NCBI GenBank assembly: GCA_027257055.1
Contig: JAPVLO010000007.1
Coordinates: 8,928,001 to 8,992,000 of the forward strand
Direction: 5' to 3'
Source: Cephalopachus bancanus
Lineage: Eukaryota; Chordata; Mammalia; Primates; Tarsiidae
DNA: 64,000 nt
Shown here: piece by piece, positions 36,656 through 49,630 of the stretch
Position numbering within the stretch: the first letter of the stretch is position 1
Layout of the letters: every line of letters starts with the position of its first letter
The notes under the pieces: generated by a model
Seen by the model: the letters and a program-made list of their open reading frames with translations, nothing else
What the model was told of the DNA's origin: nothing
Database searches by the model: none
Position numbers and translations under genes: made by a program

Positions 36656-36812
36656 TTTTGTTTGTTTTCTTATTGTTGAGTTTCACGAGTTCTTTGTATA
36701 TTTTAGATACAAATCCATTATCTGATATGTGTTTTGCAAATACTTCCTCCCAGTCTGTGGCTTGTCATTTTATTATCTTATCGCCATCTTTTGCAGAAGT
36801 TTCAAAATTTTT

Positions 36813-38414
36813 AAAATTGTATCACAAGAATCCTTAATGTTTACCTTAAAATTGACTTGTGGTGGGATTGTGTATGTATTTTGTCAAGTGTGCCAAGTGC
36901 CCACGTTGAGATCAGTTCAGTCATCAGCTCCCTCCACAAGGATGTGCCATGTGCCCAGCAAGGTCATAAAGAGAGGGACCTTGACTCTTCTCTTGGTTAG
37001 GCCAGCTTTGCTGATGAGTTCTTCCTAACTCTCCAGAAGTCGTCTACCCCAGTACACACCTTCCGACCCATAGAAAAGAATACAATGGAAAATCTCTCAA
37101 TGTGTTTCATGAGTTTAGCATGTCTCCAGTACAAAAATTCAAGAAAGGTGGCACAAAAGTGAAAGCACCAACTGAGCTTACTTATAAACATTCATAAATC
37201 CTGAATACTACTTAACAGTACCCAAATGAATACAACATTGCATTAAAAGGTAAAAGAGCCCTATACCGAAAACTTAAAAGTTACATGTGAATACCACACC
37301 GTAAATCCAGCAGACTCTGATGCCCCACCCCCATCCTTCCACAGCCCCCTGTGAGGGTCCCAAAGGATTAATCTGCCTCCAGTCCTTGCTAGTCCCCAGA
37401 GACACTGTTGTGGAAGGGGGGAGGTGGGGGAATAGTGGACAATGGGATTCACCTCTCACAGAGCCCTGGCCTACTCCAGAGCTCCTCTGCACCAGGAAGG
37501 CCAGGCCTGGGGATGTTTCTTAAAGACCCTGGCCAGCAACTCTGTAGTGTGTACCTTGGTGATTTCGCGACTGGCTCGGGAGCCCCAGAAGAACTCGTAT
37601 CGAGAGGCTCCCCGTAGGGCACGCACTGGAACTCTAGCTAATTCTGCTGAATGAACTCCTCAGCGGTGAGCTTCCCCGGATCCCTGAAGGTGGAGAGCCT
37701 GCTCGCCCAGGGCTGCAGCACAGGATCCACAGCACGTTCCCGCCGGCACTTTCCCAGGCACCGTGGCTCTTCACACAGACGAGGCCCAGGATCGTGAGCA
37801 GGAGGCCTGTCCTGGGAGAGTGGTTGCTCAGCATCACCCTGTCCAGCTCTTCTGGCTCCAGCACCCTGACCTACACAAACTCCATGGTGTGGAGGCTGGT
37901 CGGCCTTAGGGGCAGCCCGACCCTCGGGCGAGGATGAGGCTGGGTGCTCCTGCACCACTTCTTGGACCTGCCAATGACATCTTTCACCGTGTCTGGAAAC
38001 CAGATGATCGTGGTCTTCTGGCCCTTGACCAGCGCATACCACATGATCCCGTGCGCCTTCTGCACTAGCTGCTCAGGCACGGGCAGCGCAGGGTCTGGCT
38101 GGGCTGCGCTGGGGGTCTGGGGGTCTAGCCTGCTGCTGGGCCTTCGGGTCATCCTAGTGGCTCATTGCTTTGGGGCCTGGGGCGGTGGTGGGCCCTGCTG
38201 ATTGGCAGTCAGCCCCTGGGGAGGGCTCAGGGGCTCTGCGGTTCGCAGGTGTAGGGGCCCTCGCCCCGGAGCTGGGGGCCTCGGCTGCAGAGTTGGGGTC
38301 GCCGAGATCCTTACTTTGTTCTGACATGCCTGCACCATCTGACAAGGGCAGGGCCTCTGCGCCTGGGCAGCAGCTCAAGTCCTGGCTCCCTCCGCTGACT
38401 CCTGGAGAGGAAGT
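36813..38414 (-). pseudogene. NDN: processed pseudogene of necdin (NDN)
   Basis: Necdin is a MAGE-family nuclear growth regulator encoded by an intronless gene. On the minus strand a start codon at 38325-38327 opens with MSEQSKDLGDPN. Other frames then give PVPEQLVQKAHGIMWYALVK, IIWFPDTVKDVIG, LRPTSLHTMEFV, LEPEELDRVMLSN, TGLLLTILGLV and, near 37580, YEFFWGSRASREITK, in the order of the MAGE homology domain. Frameshifts (for example near 38150 and 37740) and stops (TAG after LHTMEFV near 37870) destroy the frame, so it is not translatable as necdin. The copy splits the antisense LINE-1; the flanks share cagaagtttcaaaattttt and cagaagttttaaatttt, consistent with a target duplication. The total of about 1.6 kb would fit a near full-length mRNA copy with UTRs. 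No clear poly(A) tail remains, so the 3' limit is inferred. Confidence 0.88.
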
Positions 38415-38931
38415 CAGAAGTTTTAAATTTTAACGAAGTCCAACTTATCCATTTTTTCTCTTTCGCGGATCATACTTTTGGTGTTATATCTGACAACTTG
38501 TCACCAAGCCAAAGGTCACCTAGACTTTCTTCTATATTTTCTTCTCAAAGTCCAATGGCTTTCTGTTTCTCATTTAGGTCTATGACCCATTCTGAATTCA
38601 TTTTTGTGAATGGGAAAGTTTTGTGACTGGGCTGATGTTTTTGCAGACGGCATCCAACTGTTCCACCATCATCTATTCCTGTTACTCCAAATTTCCCTGG
38701 CCCCTTTGTCAAAGATCAGTCGACCATGTTGTGTGGGTCTCCTTCTAATGCCTCTGTTCTGTGCCACTGATCCATGTGTCTACTTCTTTGCCAATATCAT
38801 GCTGTCTTGACTACTATAGCTTTATGGTGAGTCTTTAGATCAGCTAGCACAAGTCTTCCAACTCTCTTCCTATTCTTCAATACCATGTTGGGTTTTCTAG
38901 GCCTTTTTCTTTGCTTTCTCTCTCTCTCTCT

Positions 38932-39206
38932 CTTTTTTGAGTCCGAGTCTCACTGTTGCCCAGGCTGAAGTGCAGTGGCACTCTGCTAACGGCCACCATA
39001 GCCTCGACCTGCTGACTAAGACGATCCTTCTACCTCAGCCTTCCTAGTACCTGGAACAACAGGTACACACCACCATACATGACTAACTTCTGGATTTATT
39101 ATAGAGACAAGGTCTCACCAAGTTGCTCAGGCTGGTCTCGAACTCGTGGGCTCAGGCATCCTTTCACCTCCACCTCCCAAAGTGGCATGAGCCACTGTGC
39201 TCGGCG
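38932..39206 (-). mobile_element. Alu SINE, antisense, next to a TC run
   Basis: A (TC)n tract at 38918-38933 leads into tttttgagtccgagtctcactg. The element ends ccactgtgctcggc and is moderately diverged. Confidence 0.85.
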
Positions 39207-39537
39207 CTGAGGCATTGTTATTAGTCCCAGGAGTTTTCTTGTTTGATCTTTAAGATTTTCTACATGGTCAATCATGTCATCTGTGGACAAAAGCAGTTTT
39301 ACTCATTCCTTCTCTGTCTTTATACATTTATTTCTCTCTGTTGCCTTATTGTCCCTGGAAGTAACCTGGGACCTCCAGTACAATGTTGGAGAAGACCAGT
39401 GAGTGAGGATATCCTGTCTCGTTCCTAATTTTAGGGGGAAACCATCCAGCTTCTCACCACTAAGCATAATGTTAGCTGTAAGTTTTTTGTATGGAAGTTG
39501 TTTGCTTTTTTTTTCTTAAGGTGAAGAAGTTCCCTCT

Positions 39538-39902
39538 TTTGTCTCAGTCAGCTCAGGCTGCTATAACACAAATCCCATAGTCTGAGAGGCTAATAATACA
39601 ACACAAATGTGTTTCTCACTATCTGGAGGCCAGAAAGCCCCAGATCAGGGTACTGGCAGATTCAATCTCCGGTGAGAGCCCTTCTCCTGGTCCACAGACC
39701 CTCGCTGTCATTTTGTTGTGTTCTTGCCTGCTGGAAGGGGTGAGGGATCTCCCTGAGATCTCTTTCTAAGGCCACTAACTCCAGTCATGAAAGTGCTGTC
39801 CTCATGGGCCATCTCTTAATGCCATCAACACCTCAGGGTTAGGGTTTCAACATGTAGATTTCAAAGCACATAAATATTCAGTCCATTGCACCTTTATTCC
39901 TG
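39538..39902 (-). mobile_element. MaLR (MLT1/MST-type) LTR, antisense, in LINE-1
   Basis: The plus strand reads gtcagctcaggctgctataac, tttctcactatctggaggcc and gtttcaacatgtagatttc, ending cagtccattgc. These are the reverse complement of a MaLR LTR. LINE-1 continues on both sides. Confidence 0.7.
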
Positions 39903-40440
39903 CAACATTTTATCAAGAGCAAATAATGGGTTTTGTCAAATGCTTCTTCTGCACCACTGATATAATGAGTTTTCTTCTTGAGTCTGTTGACATGGCAGTG
40001 TTGTTGGATTGTTTGAGTATTGAACCAGTCTTGCATACCACTGGGTCCTGGTGTAAAATTTTATACATGGTTGGATTCGGTTTGCCATTATTTGGTTAAG
40101 GATTTTTGCATCCATGTTTATAAAAGTTTCTTATATCATTTTGGTAATAAAGTAATGCTAGCTTCCTAGAATCAGTGAGGTGGTATTTCCTTGGTTTCTA
40201 GTTTCTGGAAGAGACTACAGCAAATTGGTACCATTTCTTCCTTAAATGTTTGGTAAAATTCACCAAATAAAGCCACCTGGACTGATGCTTTCTTTATTGG
40301 AAGGTTATACAACCAGTCTATTTATTGATACGGGTATTCAGGTTATTTATTATTGTGTGAGTTTTTGTAGTTAGTATCTTTTGAAGAATTGGTCCATTTC
40401 ATCTAAGTTGCCAAATTTGTGGGTTTAGAATTGTTTTTAA

Positions 40441-40763
<323 letters not shown>

Positions 40764-41231
40764 TGATGTCAGTAATGATTACTCCTCCTTTATTTTTGAT
40801 ATTGGTAGTTTATGTTTTCTTTCTTTTTTCTTCGTTAGTCTAGCTAGAGGTTTATCAATTTAATTGATATTTTTTAATGCACCAGCTTTTGGTTTTGATG
40901 ATTTTTAAAATTGTTTTTACTGTTTTTATTTTCATTGATTTCTGCTCTAATTTTACTTTTTTTTCATCTATTTATGTTAGGTTGAAATTACTATCCTTTT
41001 TCTACTTTCCCCAGGTGTTAACTTGGTTTACTCCCTGGAGATCTTTCTTCTTTTCTAATCTATACATTTTTAGTGCTCTAAACTTCCCTCTGAGCACTCT
41101 GTTAGCTGCATCCATAAATTACTGTCTATTTTTAAAAATTGTATTTATCTCAAAATATTTTCTAACTTTCTTTGCCATTTCCTCTTCCTCATTTCTTTCC
41201 ATTTCCTCGGTTATTTAGCAACATGTTGTTT

Positions 41232-42792
41232 GAGAGCCAATCATAATCTCAGAAGACCTAATCTTGGATGTCATAGTCTGAATGTTGAGATCCTGAAAGA
41301 GAAATCCCTCAGGTCTACAATCCTGAGAATTGGAATCCTAAAAGATCAAAATACCAAAAATATAATTCTGGAAAAAATAATGAAATATTGTTTACATATA
41401 TTTATTGACATTTTTAAAAGGGAAATTATCTGAGAAGCATAAAACCATAGCAAAACACTCCACGGGACATTTTGCACAGCAAAATAGGCATTAATAACAC
41501 ATATACCTTTGCAAACATTAGCACTCAGGTATACTAACAACAGTCACACAAGTAGAACAGTTATGGGCAGACAAGCCATATTTATACAGAAATAGGTCAG
41601 AAGGGAAATGTGTAAATGCAAATCACTACGGTTGGCAATTGTGGGTGGCCATCTTTATAACTGCGGTCATGTGAAATACTGTGACAAACCACCAAAGTCT
41701 TTTGACGAGATTGTTCAGAAACTGTAATGGGTTGCCAAAACACATGCCATCGCCCAAACAGCTGAGATCATGAGAAATTCTATCTTTCACAAAGGCAGAT
41801 GTGCAAAGAGAACATCTCTACGTTTATTGAGAACGTGTCAGTGTTTTTACATATATGCAGAATGCTTACACACAGGGTCCACGTTGCGATGGCACCCTTC
41901 TGGAGTTCAACTGGCAAAAAAATGCATCAAATGAATTAGAACTCTCTACATCTCCCTGTGATTTACACTTCCAGTGTTGGAGATGAGGCAAAGAAGAAAT
42001 ACACAACAAAGTGAAGAGTAAAAATGAATGCTGGCAATTTAACATAGTGGGAAAACTTAAAAAAGAAAGAAAAGAAAAACAACTCAAAAGAAAAATTGAC
42101 ATGTGAAAAATGTATAACCAGAACAGAATCTGGGCAGTGGCACTGAGTTGGTCCCTAAGAGCTGGGCGACTTTCATGATCATTGATTGTGTCTTGAAGTC
42201 TTCCCTCATGATGGAGAGCTGCTTTTCTTCTTCCAGGACATGCCCTTCCTTGGAGAATGTGTCCATGTTCATTTTCTACATGACCCTGCTCCTTTTGCAA
42301 TTCTGTGACTTGACATCCACCGACATAAGCTCTTCCTGCCTTCTGGGCCATGCTTCTGTGCTGTTTTGTTCTATGCTGTTCTGGGTACAAGAAGATATAT
42401 TCCTTGTGCTCTCAGATACAGACCCAGTTATGGTGGAAATGGTGGTGGTGATCAAACAACAACAGCCAAAATCACGCTTACTAAGTTTCTAGGTATTGCG
42501 TCATCCATTCAAGCCGACACCCACAATCAACTCCACGAGTTCACCCCTTGTCAATTTGGCACACATACCCATCTCCTTAAAGCATACTTACTTTTCAAAT
42601 ACAGACAATAACAAAGTAATAGTTCTGCCTCACAGGAGGCAACTATTTTGAGATTGGGATTTGGGGGCAACTTTAGTTGTTAGGGATTTTACAATTTTGG
42701 AATTTAGACTTTAGAGATTTTGATCTTTGGGAATTCTAACATTTGGGATTATGGCATTCAGTACTGTGCCCTTTGGGATTATAATACAGATC
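41232..42792. mobile_element. MULE/MuDR-like DNA transposon with long inverted ends
   Basis: The 1561 bp element is bounded by a perfect 10 bp direct repeat catgttgttt (41222-41231 and 42793-42802), and the LINE-1 text reads through once the element and one repeat copy are removed. The first ~110 bp and the reverse complement of the last ~140 bp align as degenerate terminal inverted repeats (aatgttgagatcctgaaaga against aatgttagaattcccaaaga). Long inverted ends and a 9-10 bp duplication are typical of Mutator-like elements such as the mammalian Ricksha group. The interior has a 174-codon minus-strand frame (41866-42390) with no recognisable transposase, so it is probably non-autonomous. Confidence 0.65.
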
Positions 42793-43316
42793 CATGTTGT
42801 TTATTTTCAGATGCTTGGGGATTTCCCAACCGTCCTGTTATTGTGGTCTGAGAACATAAAATGTATGATTTCAATTATTTTAAATGTGTTTCATGGCCCA
42901 GAATATGGCCCACCTTGGTGAATATTTTATGTAAGCTTGAAAAGAAGGTGTAGTTTGCTACTGATGGATGGAGTATTCTATTACATCAAGTTGATTGATA
43001 CTGCTGTTCAGATCAACTCGGCTCTTAACGCTTTTCTGCATTCTTGATCTTTCGGTTATTAAGAGAGTGCTGAGGTCTCCACCTCTAAGAGCAGGCTTTA
43101 TTCCTCATTTTACTTCTATCAGTTTTTACCCCACATATTTTGATGCTCTGTGATACATGCATGCATGTTTAAGATTGTTAGCTCTTCTTGGAAAATTGCC
43201 CTTTTTAACATTATGTAACATCCTCCTTATCCCTGACAACTTTCCTAATTTTGAAGTCTGCTTTTCTGAATTAATATAGCTGCTAAAGCTTTTTTTTGAT
43301 TCGTGTTAGTAGAATA

Positions 43317-43885
43317 CGAAGTCTGACAATTAGGTTCGTGAACCATCCTAGAAAAAGTGCTCCAGACCTCACTGATGAATATCACTACGGTCATCTTCAA
43401 AGTACTCCCCTTGGGAAGTTATGCACTGACACCAGTGCCTAGTCCACCTGTGAAAGCAATTTTGGAATTCTTTTTACGGAATGACCATCAGAGCTGTCAT
43501 TGTTATTTGTTGAGGTCTGACAGTTAATTAAGTTCATGGGCTTGCCACTGTGCAATTACATTGGCAACAGTGTACAGATAACTGTATTGGAACACCCTCC
43601 CTACTTGCCTGATCTGGCCCACAGGGACTTTTTTTTTCAACCTGAAGATGAAGGAATATCAAAAGGAAGACATTGAATGACATTCAGGACATCAGGGTAA
43701 TTCAGTGATGGCTCTGATGGTCATTCCAGAAAAAGAGTTCCAAAATTGCTTTGATGGGTGGACTAGGCACTGGCATTGGTGCACAGCTTCCCAAGGAGAG
43801 TACTTCAAAGGTGACTTTTGTGATATCGAGTAATGAGGTACGTAGCATTTTTCTAGGATTTCATGAACTTAATTGCTGGACCTCA
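43317..43885. mobile_element. fold-back mariner (Hsmar2-like), internally deleted
   Basis: TA dinucleotides flank the element (43315-43316 and 43886-43887) within LINE-1. The left end cgaagtctgacaattaggtt and the inverted right end tgaggtccagcaattaagtt are mariner termini. The two outer arms, about 185 bp each, are inverted copies of each other. The centre holds a second mariner start (gaggtctgacagttaattaa at about 43512) and a translated remnant PPYLPDLAHRDFF, resembling the motif around the last catalytic aspartate of mariner transposase. It is not functional. Confidence 0.8.
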
Positions 43886-44186
43886 TACATCTTTGTCAAT
43901 TCATTTACTATTAACTTGTTCAAGTTTTATCTTTAGAATGTGTTTCTATAGGAAATATATAATAGAGTATTATTTTATAAAAAATCTATTCTGGCACTCA
44001 GTGCTTTTTAATTTGTGTATGTAGCTCATTTGCATGTAAAGTGACTATTGAAATAATTGAACTAATATTTGCCATGTGTGTCACTTTTTTCTCTTTGTTG
44101 TACTTATTCCTTATTTTATTTTTTATCTTCTTTTTCTGACTTCTCTGGTTTTAGTGGAGCATTATATATGATTCATTTTCTCTCCT

Positions 44187-44488
44187 TTCTTTTTTTTTTT
44201 TTTTTTTTTTTGAGTTGGAGTCTCACTCTGTCACCCAGATTGGAGTGCAGTGACCACTCCCGGCCACCGCAGTCTCAACCTGTTGGGCTCTAGCGATCCT
44301 TCTGCCTCAGCCTTCCAAGTAGCTGGAACTACAAGTGCATGCTACCATGCCCAGCTCATTTTGATTTATTGTAGAGATGAGGTCTCGCCAAGTTGCCCAG
44401 GCGGGTCTCGAACCCGCGGGCTCAGGCAATCCACTCACCTCAGCCTCCCAAAGGCACGGGATTACAGGTTGAGCCACCGAGCCCGGCT
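44187..44488 (-). mobile_element. Alu SINE of the younger family, antisense, in LINE-1
   Basis: A T run of more than 20 bases, then gagttggagtctcactctgtc, ending gagcccggct. It carries the paired hairpin phrase gcgggtctcgaacccgc at 44401-44417. Confidence 0.93.
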
Positions 44489-44622
44489 CCTTTCTTAACA
44501 AATTAACAATATCTCACTTTTAAACCATTCTAGTGGTTGCCTTAGAGTTTGCAATATACATTTATAATTATTCTTATTTCACTTTCTAAAAATATGATAC
44601 TGCTTCATGGATAGTGCACGTA

Positions 44623-44912
44623 TTTTTTTTTGAGTTGGAGTCTCACTCTGTCGCCCAGACTGGAGTGCAGTGGCCGCTCCCAGCCACCGCAGACTTGACC
44701 TGCTGGGCTCAGGTGATCCTTCTGCCTCAGCCTTCCAAGTAGCTGGAACTACAGGCGTGCACTACCACACCCGGCTAATTTTTTGATTTATTGTAGAGAT
44801 GAGGTCTCGCCAAATTGCCCAGGTGGGTCTCGAACCCGTGGGCTCAGACAATTCACTTACCTCAGCCTCCCAAAGGCGCGGGATTACAGGCTGAGCCACC
44901 GAGCCCAGCTAG
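44623..44912 (-). mobile_element. Alu SINE of the younger family, antisense
   Basis: It is flanked by the direct repeat agtgcacgtatttt on both sides, so the target duplication is intact. It ends gagcccagct. Confidence 0.93.
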
Positions 44913-44937
44913 TGCACGTATTTTGCAACAGAGAATC

Positions 44938-45372
44938 ATAGGCTGTTTAGACTATAAACGAGGTGGCTTCAACACAGACATTTATTTTCTCACAGCTCAA
45001 ACTAAGAAGTTCAAGATCAAGATGCCAGCTGATTGGGCTCCTGGTAAAGGCTTTTTCTTTGGGTTACAGATGGCCAACTTCTTGCTATGGCCTCACGTGA
45101 ACTTTCATCCTTGCACGCGCAGTGGGAGGGAGGAAGGGAGGAAAGAAAAGAGAGAGGGAAGGAGGGAAGGAGGGAGGGAGGGAGATAGTGGGGGGGAGAG
45201 AGAGAGAGAGATCTTCCTTTTTTGTAAGGCCATTAATCCCATCATGAGGGCCCCACCCGCATGACCTGATCTAAGCCTAATTAGCTTCTAAAAGCCCCAT
45301 CTCCAGATGCCATCACACTGGAGATTAGGGGTCTAAAATAATAATTCTGGGAACAAAACAATCGGTGGATAA
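44938..45372 (-). mobile_element. MaLR (MLT1-type) LTR, antisense, carrying a purine repeat
   Basis: The plus strand has tttattttctcacagctcaa, gttcaagatcaagatgccag and cattaatcccatcatgaggg, as expected for an inverted MaLR LTR. A GA-rich tract occupies its middle. Confidence 0.65.
45119..45212 (+). repeat. purine-only simple repeat (GGAA/GA)n
   Basis: Nearly uninterrupted A and G for about 90 bases, with gggaaggaggg-type units followed by (GA)n. It is a possible triplex-forming tract. Confidence 0.85.
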
Positions 45373-46640
45373 CATAGAGCTTCAATTCTTCCCTCCTATC
45401 CCTTATAACGTTTCTGTCATTCATTTCACTTTTCCATAACTTGTAATCAACCAAACATTGTTTTTATTGTTATTTTGACCAATCATCTATCAGTTCAATT
45501 AAAATAAAAAGATAAAATAGTTTGTTTTACCTTCATTCATACTTCATCAATGCTCTTCCTACATCATTTTTCTTCTCTCTGAAAATTGTCTTCTAATATT
45601 TCTTGCAAATCAGGTCTACTGGCAACAATTCTTCCAGTTTTTGTTTGCATGGGAAAGTCTATTTCTCTTTTACTTCTGAAGGACATTTTCACTTAATATA
45701 GAATTCTAAGTTGGTAGTTATGTGCTTTTGACACTAAATATTTTACTTCTCCCCCCTCTCTTTTTTTTGCTTGAATTTTTTCTGAAATGAAATTTCATGC
45801 AATTCTTATCTGTGTTCCTCTATATATAAGATGGGGCTCTTTCCCCCCTCTGGCTTCTTTCAAGATATTCTTTTTTATCTTTGCCTTTCTGAACTTTGAA
45901 TATGATATATCCAGATTTCTTGGTGATTATCCTGCTTTGATATTCTCTGAAATTCCAGGATCAGAGAATTGGTGTTTGTCATTCATTCTAGAACTTCTCA
46001 GCCATTATTACTTCAAGCATATTTGTTACTCTGTTTTCTCTTTCATCTACTTCTGGTATTCCAATTATTGTATATTACATCTTTGGAAATGGTCCCACGT
46101 TTATTAGATTTTCTGTTCTTTTTTTTCACTCTTTCTGCTCTTCACTTTTCCAATTGGGAAATTTCTTCTTGTGTATTTCCAGTTTCACTGAATCTTTCCT
46201 TTGCTGTGTCTGGTCTACTGATGCACCCCTCAAAGATACTTTTTATTTCTGTCACAGTGTTTTCATTTTTAGCATTTCCTTCTCTCCTCACATTGCCTGT
46301 CTGTTCCTGCATGTTGTCTACTTTTTTCCTTTTAAAATGTTTAACATATTAATCATGATTTTAATTTACTATCTATAATTCCAAAACCTGTGTTCTGTCT
46401 GAGTCTGGTTCCGATGCTTGCTTTTTCTCTTCAAGCTATGTTTTTTTGTGTTTTTTTTTCCCCCTTGCTTTTTTAGCATGCATAGTAATTTTTTGTTGTA
46501 AACCAGGCATAAAATACTGGATAGGAAGAATGGAGGTGTAAGAATGAGGCTCTATGTTATTCCGGCCAGGAGTTGGGCTGTGTTGAATACTTTCTGTAGC
46601 TGTAGTACCAGACTGCCAAAGCCTATAGTGTCCTTGTTTT

Positions 46641-47379
46641 TTTACTTCCTGTTTCCTTAAGGCTTTCCTAAGCAGGCTTCCTCAGAAACAATCTGTGTCT
46701 TCCAGCTCTTCCAGGTGAAATCTGCCATTTTCCTGAAACCCTGTTTGTGTTGGGTGTAGTGTAGGGAGGGAAAGCATTTCATAATCATATGATTAACTCG
46801 AAGGGATTTAATGTGCAGCTGTCCCTGGGCTGTGATCTTCACAAGTGTTTCTTGACTTTTTCTCTGTCCCCCTTAAGCAAGACAAGAAGGCTGACACCTC
46901 TGGTAGAGGCTTTTTCCGTGGAGAGCAGGCCTATCTCAGGGAGGATTCTTTGGGTGTGTTGCAATGGCTACTCCTTCTCTCCCACTGCCAGCCAGGTGGG
47001 GATCTTTCTCAGTTCTCTACTGTAAGAACCTGGTGGGATTCCTAGAGGTAGAACCCATGAAAGTGTGGAGGCTACCTAAGGCTAGAGGCCCCTAAGACTG
47101 GAGGATCCCTAAGACTGCAGCCCCCAGGACTCACTTTTATGCTAATCTACACACATCCTTCAACCATTTACCAAAATGACCAGTTAAGTGTTTCTACCAT
47201 TTCATCCCAGAGGCTTCTGCCCTAGGTAAGCAGGTATCAGCTGTGACTGTGACTCTACAGATTTTGGGGTGGCTGTTTGCCCTCTGACCTGAGTTCTATG
47301 ATTGGTCAAAGAAAAGTTTTTGATTTTAAGTTCATTCAACTTTTTCTTGTGGTAAGGATAAGAGTGACGACTTCCATAT
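46641..47379. other. sequence between the two LINE-1 copies
   Basis: No gene is seen. It may be the 5' region of the upstream L1, but I cannot show it from phrases I know. Confidence 0.4.
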
Positions 47380-49630
47380 AGGAGCTGAAAACAAGTTTCT
47401 CTACATTACTCTCATTTCTTTAAATTTAAAAAATGGAGGTGCAGTTCACATATTATAAAAGTCACTTTTTAAAATGTACAATTCAGTGGTGTTTGGCATA
47501 TTCACAAAGGTGTGCAATGATTTCTGCAGTGTAATTCCAGAACATTTCCATCCCTCTGAAGTGAAATTCTGTTCCCCTGAGTAGTCACTCCCTCAGTTCT
47601 CCCCTTCCCCATCTCTGGCAAATACTAATCTACTTGCTGTCTCCATGGAGTCTCCTGTTCTGGACATTTCATGTCCAGTGGAGTCACACGGTATGTGGTC
47701 TTTTGTGTTTGGCTTCTTTCACTTAGCATAGCGTTTTCAAGGCTCATCCATGCTGGAACATGAATCAGTGCTTCATTCATTTTCGTTAAATAATATTCCA
47801 TTGTATGAAAATGCTATATTTTGTTTATTCATTGGTTGATGGGCATTTGGGTAATTTCTACTCTTTGACTGTCATAAATAATTCTGCTGTGAACATTCAT
47901 GTGCAAGTTTTTGTGTACACATATGTTTTTATTTCTCTTGGATATAGACTTGAGAGTGAATTAATTGCTGGATCACATAGTAAATTAATATTTAACTCTT
48001 CGAGAAAGAACCAAATTGTTTTCCTCAGTGGTGGCACCATTTTTCATTCCACTGGCAATGTATAAGAGATCCTATTTCTCCATATCCTCACAATGCATAT
48101 TTCCTTTTTTATTGTTTTACTAACCATCCTAGTGAGTGTAACGTGGTATCTTATTGAGGTTTTGATTTTCATTTCCTTAACAATGAATGATGTTTTGAAT
48201 CTCTTCATGGGTTTATTGACCATGTGTTCATCTTCCCTGGAGAAACATCTGCTCACTGCTTTGCCCATTTTTAAAAACTTGGGTCATTTGTCTTCTTGGC
48301 ATTAAGTTGTAATATTTACTTATATACTTCAGGCAGTATATTTCTATCCAATATCTGGTTTGCAAAAATTTTATTTAATTCTTTGTGTTGTTTTGCACTT
48401 TCTTGATAATGTCTTTTGAAGTGCAAAAGTATTAAATTTTCATGATGTTCTATTTATCTATTTTTCCTTCTTTTGGTGGGTTTTATTTTTAGTGTCAGAT
48501 TAAAGAACCTGCTGCCCAAATTCAAAGTTACACAGATGTATGCTTATGTTTTCTTCTGTGAGTTGTACGGCTTTAACTCTTATAGTTAGATCTTTGATCC
48601 ATTTGTATTTGACATGAGAGAGGGCCCAATTTCATTTTTTATATGCGGATATCCATTTGTCCCTGCATCATATGTTGAAAAGCCTGTTCTTTCCCTGTTT
48701 GAATTGTCTTGGCATCCTTGTTAAAAATCAATTTACCATAAAGATGCTTATTTCTAGACTCTCAAATTATATTCCATTGATCTACATGTCTATCCTTATG
48801 ACAGTACTAAACAGTCATGATTACTGTAATTTTGTAGTAAGTTTTTAAATCAAGAAGTGTGTATCCTCCAATTTTGCTCTTGTATTCAAAATTATTTTGG
48901 GTATTCTGAGACCCTTGTGTCTCCATATGAATTTTAGAATCAGCTTTTCATTTTATGCATAACAGCCAGTTGGGATTTTAATAAATATTACATTGAATCT
49001 TCAGATCAATTTGGGGAGTATCACCATCCTAACCATATTATATCTTCTGATCTGAGAACACAGGATGCCTTTCCATTTATTACAGTTTCATTTAATTTCC
49101 TTCAGTGATGTTTTGTCATTTTCAGTGTACAAGTCTTGCATTTCCTTTGTTAAACGTGTACCTAAGTAATTTATTCTTTTTGATATTATTATAAATTGAA
49201 TTGACTTCTTAATTTCACTTCTGAATCATTCATTGCTAGTTTATAGGAATTCAACTGTTTTTTGTATATTGATCTTGTATTCTGCAACTGTGCTAAACTG
49301 ATTTACTAGTTCTAACAATTTTTGGTTGTTGCTCATTCTACTGTTGTTGGAAAACTTACTTTTTATCATTTCTATGCTTTTAAGTTTATTGAGACTTGTT
49401 TTATGTCTTAGCATATGGTCCATCATGAAGAATTTTCCATGTGCTCTTAAGAAGAAAGTATATCTTGGTGGTTAGATTGGGTGTTCTGTAGATGTCTGTT
49501 AGGTCTTGTTGGGTTCTAATATTTTTCAAGTCTTCTATTTCCATGTCAACCTCTTGTGTAGTTATCTATCAACTTTTGAAAGAGGGGTATTGAATTCTCC
49601 AACTATTATTGCTGATTGCTTTTTTTCTAC
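47380..49630 (-). mobile_element. second old LINE-1 fragment, antisense
   Basis: Plus-strand phrases such as tgtacaattcagtggtgttt, aatattccattgtatgaaaa, ttgctggatcacatagtaaa and gttctgtagatgtctgttag mark the 3' UTR and ORF2 part of an L1 in antisense. About 2.25 kb, reading frames decayed. Confidence 0.75.

Noticed and set aside
36379..36837. Open frame of 152 codons starting [15 protein letters not shown].
   Set aside because: It is the translation of an antisense Alu continuing into LINE-1. The same peptide appears at every antisense Alu of the family.
37871..38152. A 93-codon minus-strand frame that could be taken as a short MAGE-domain gene.
   Set aside because: It is one fragment of the necdin pseudogene between a frameshift and a stop, and cannot encode a full MAGE domain.
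41866..42390. A 174-codon minus-strand frame inside the MULE-like element, as a possible transposase.
   Set aside because: No transposase motif or zinc finger is recognised. The element looks non-autonomous.
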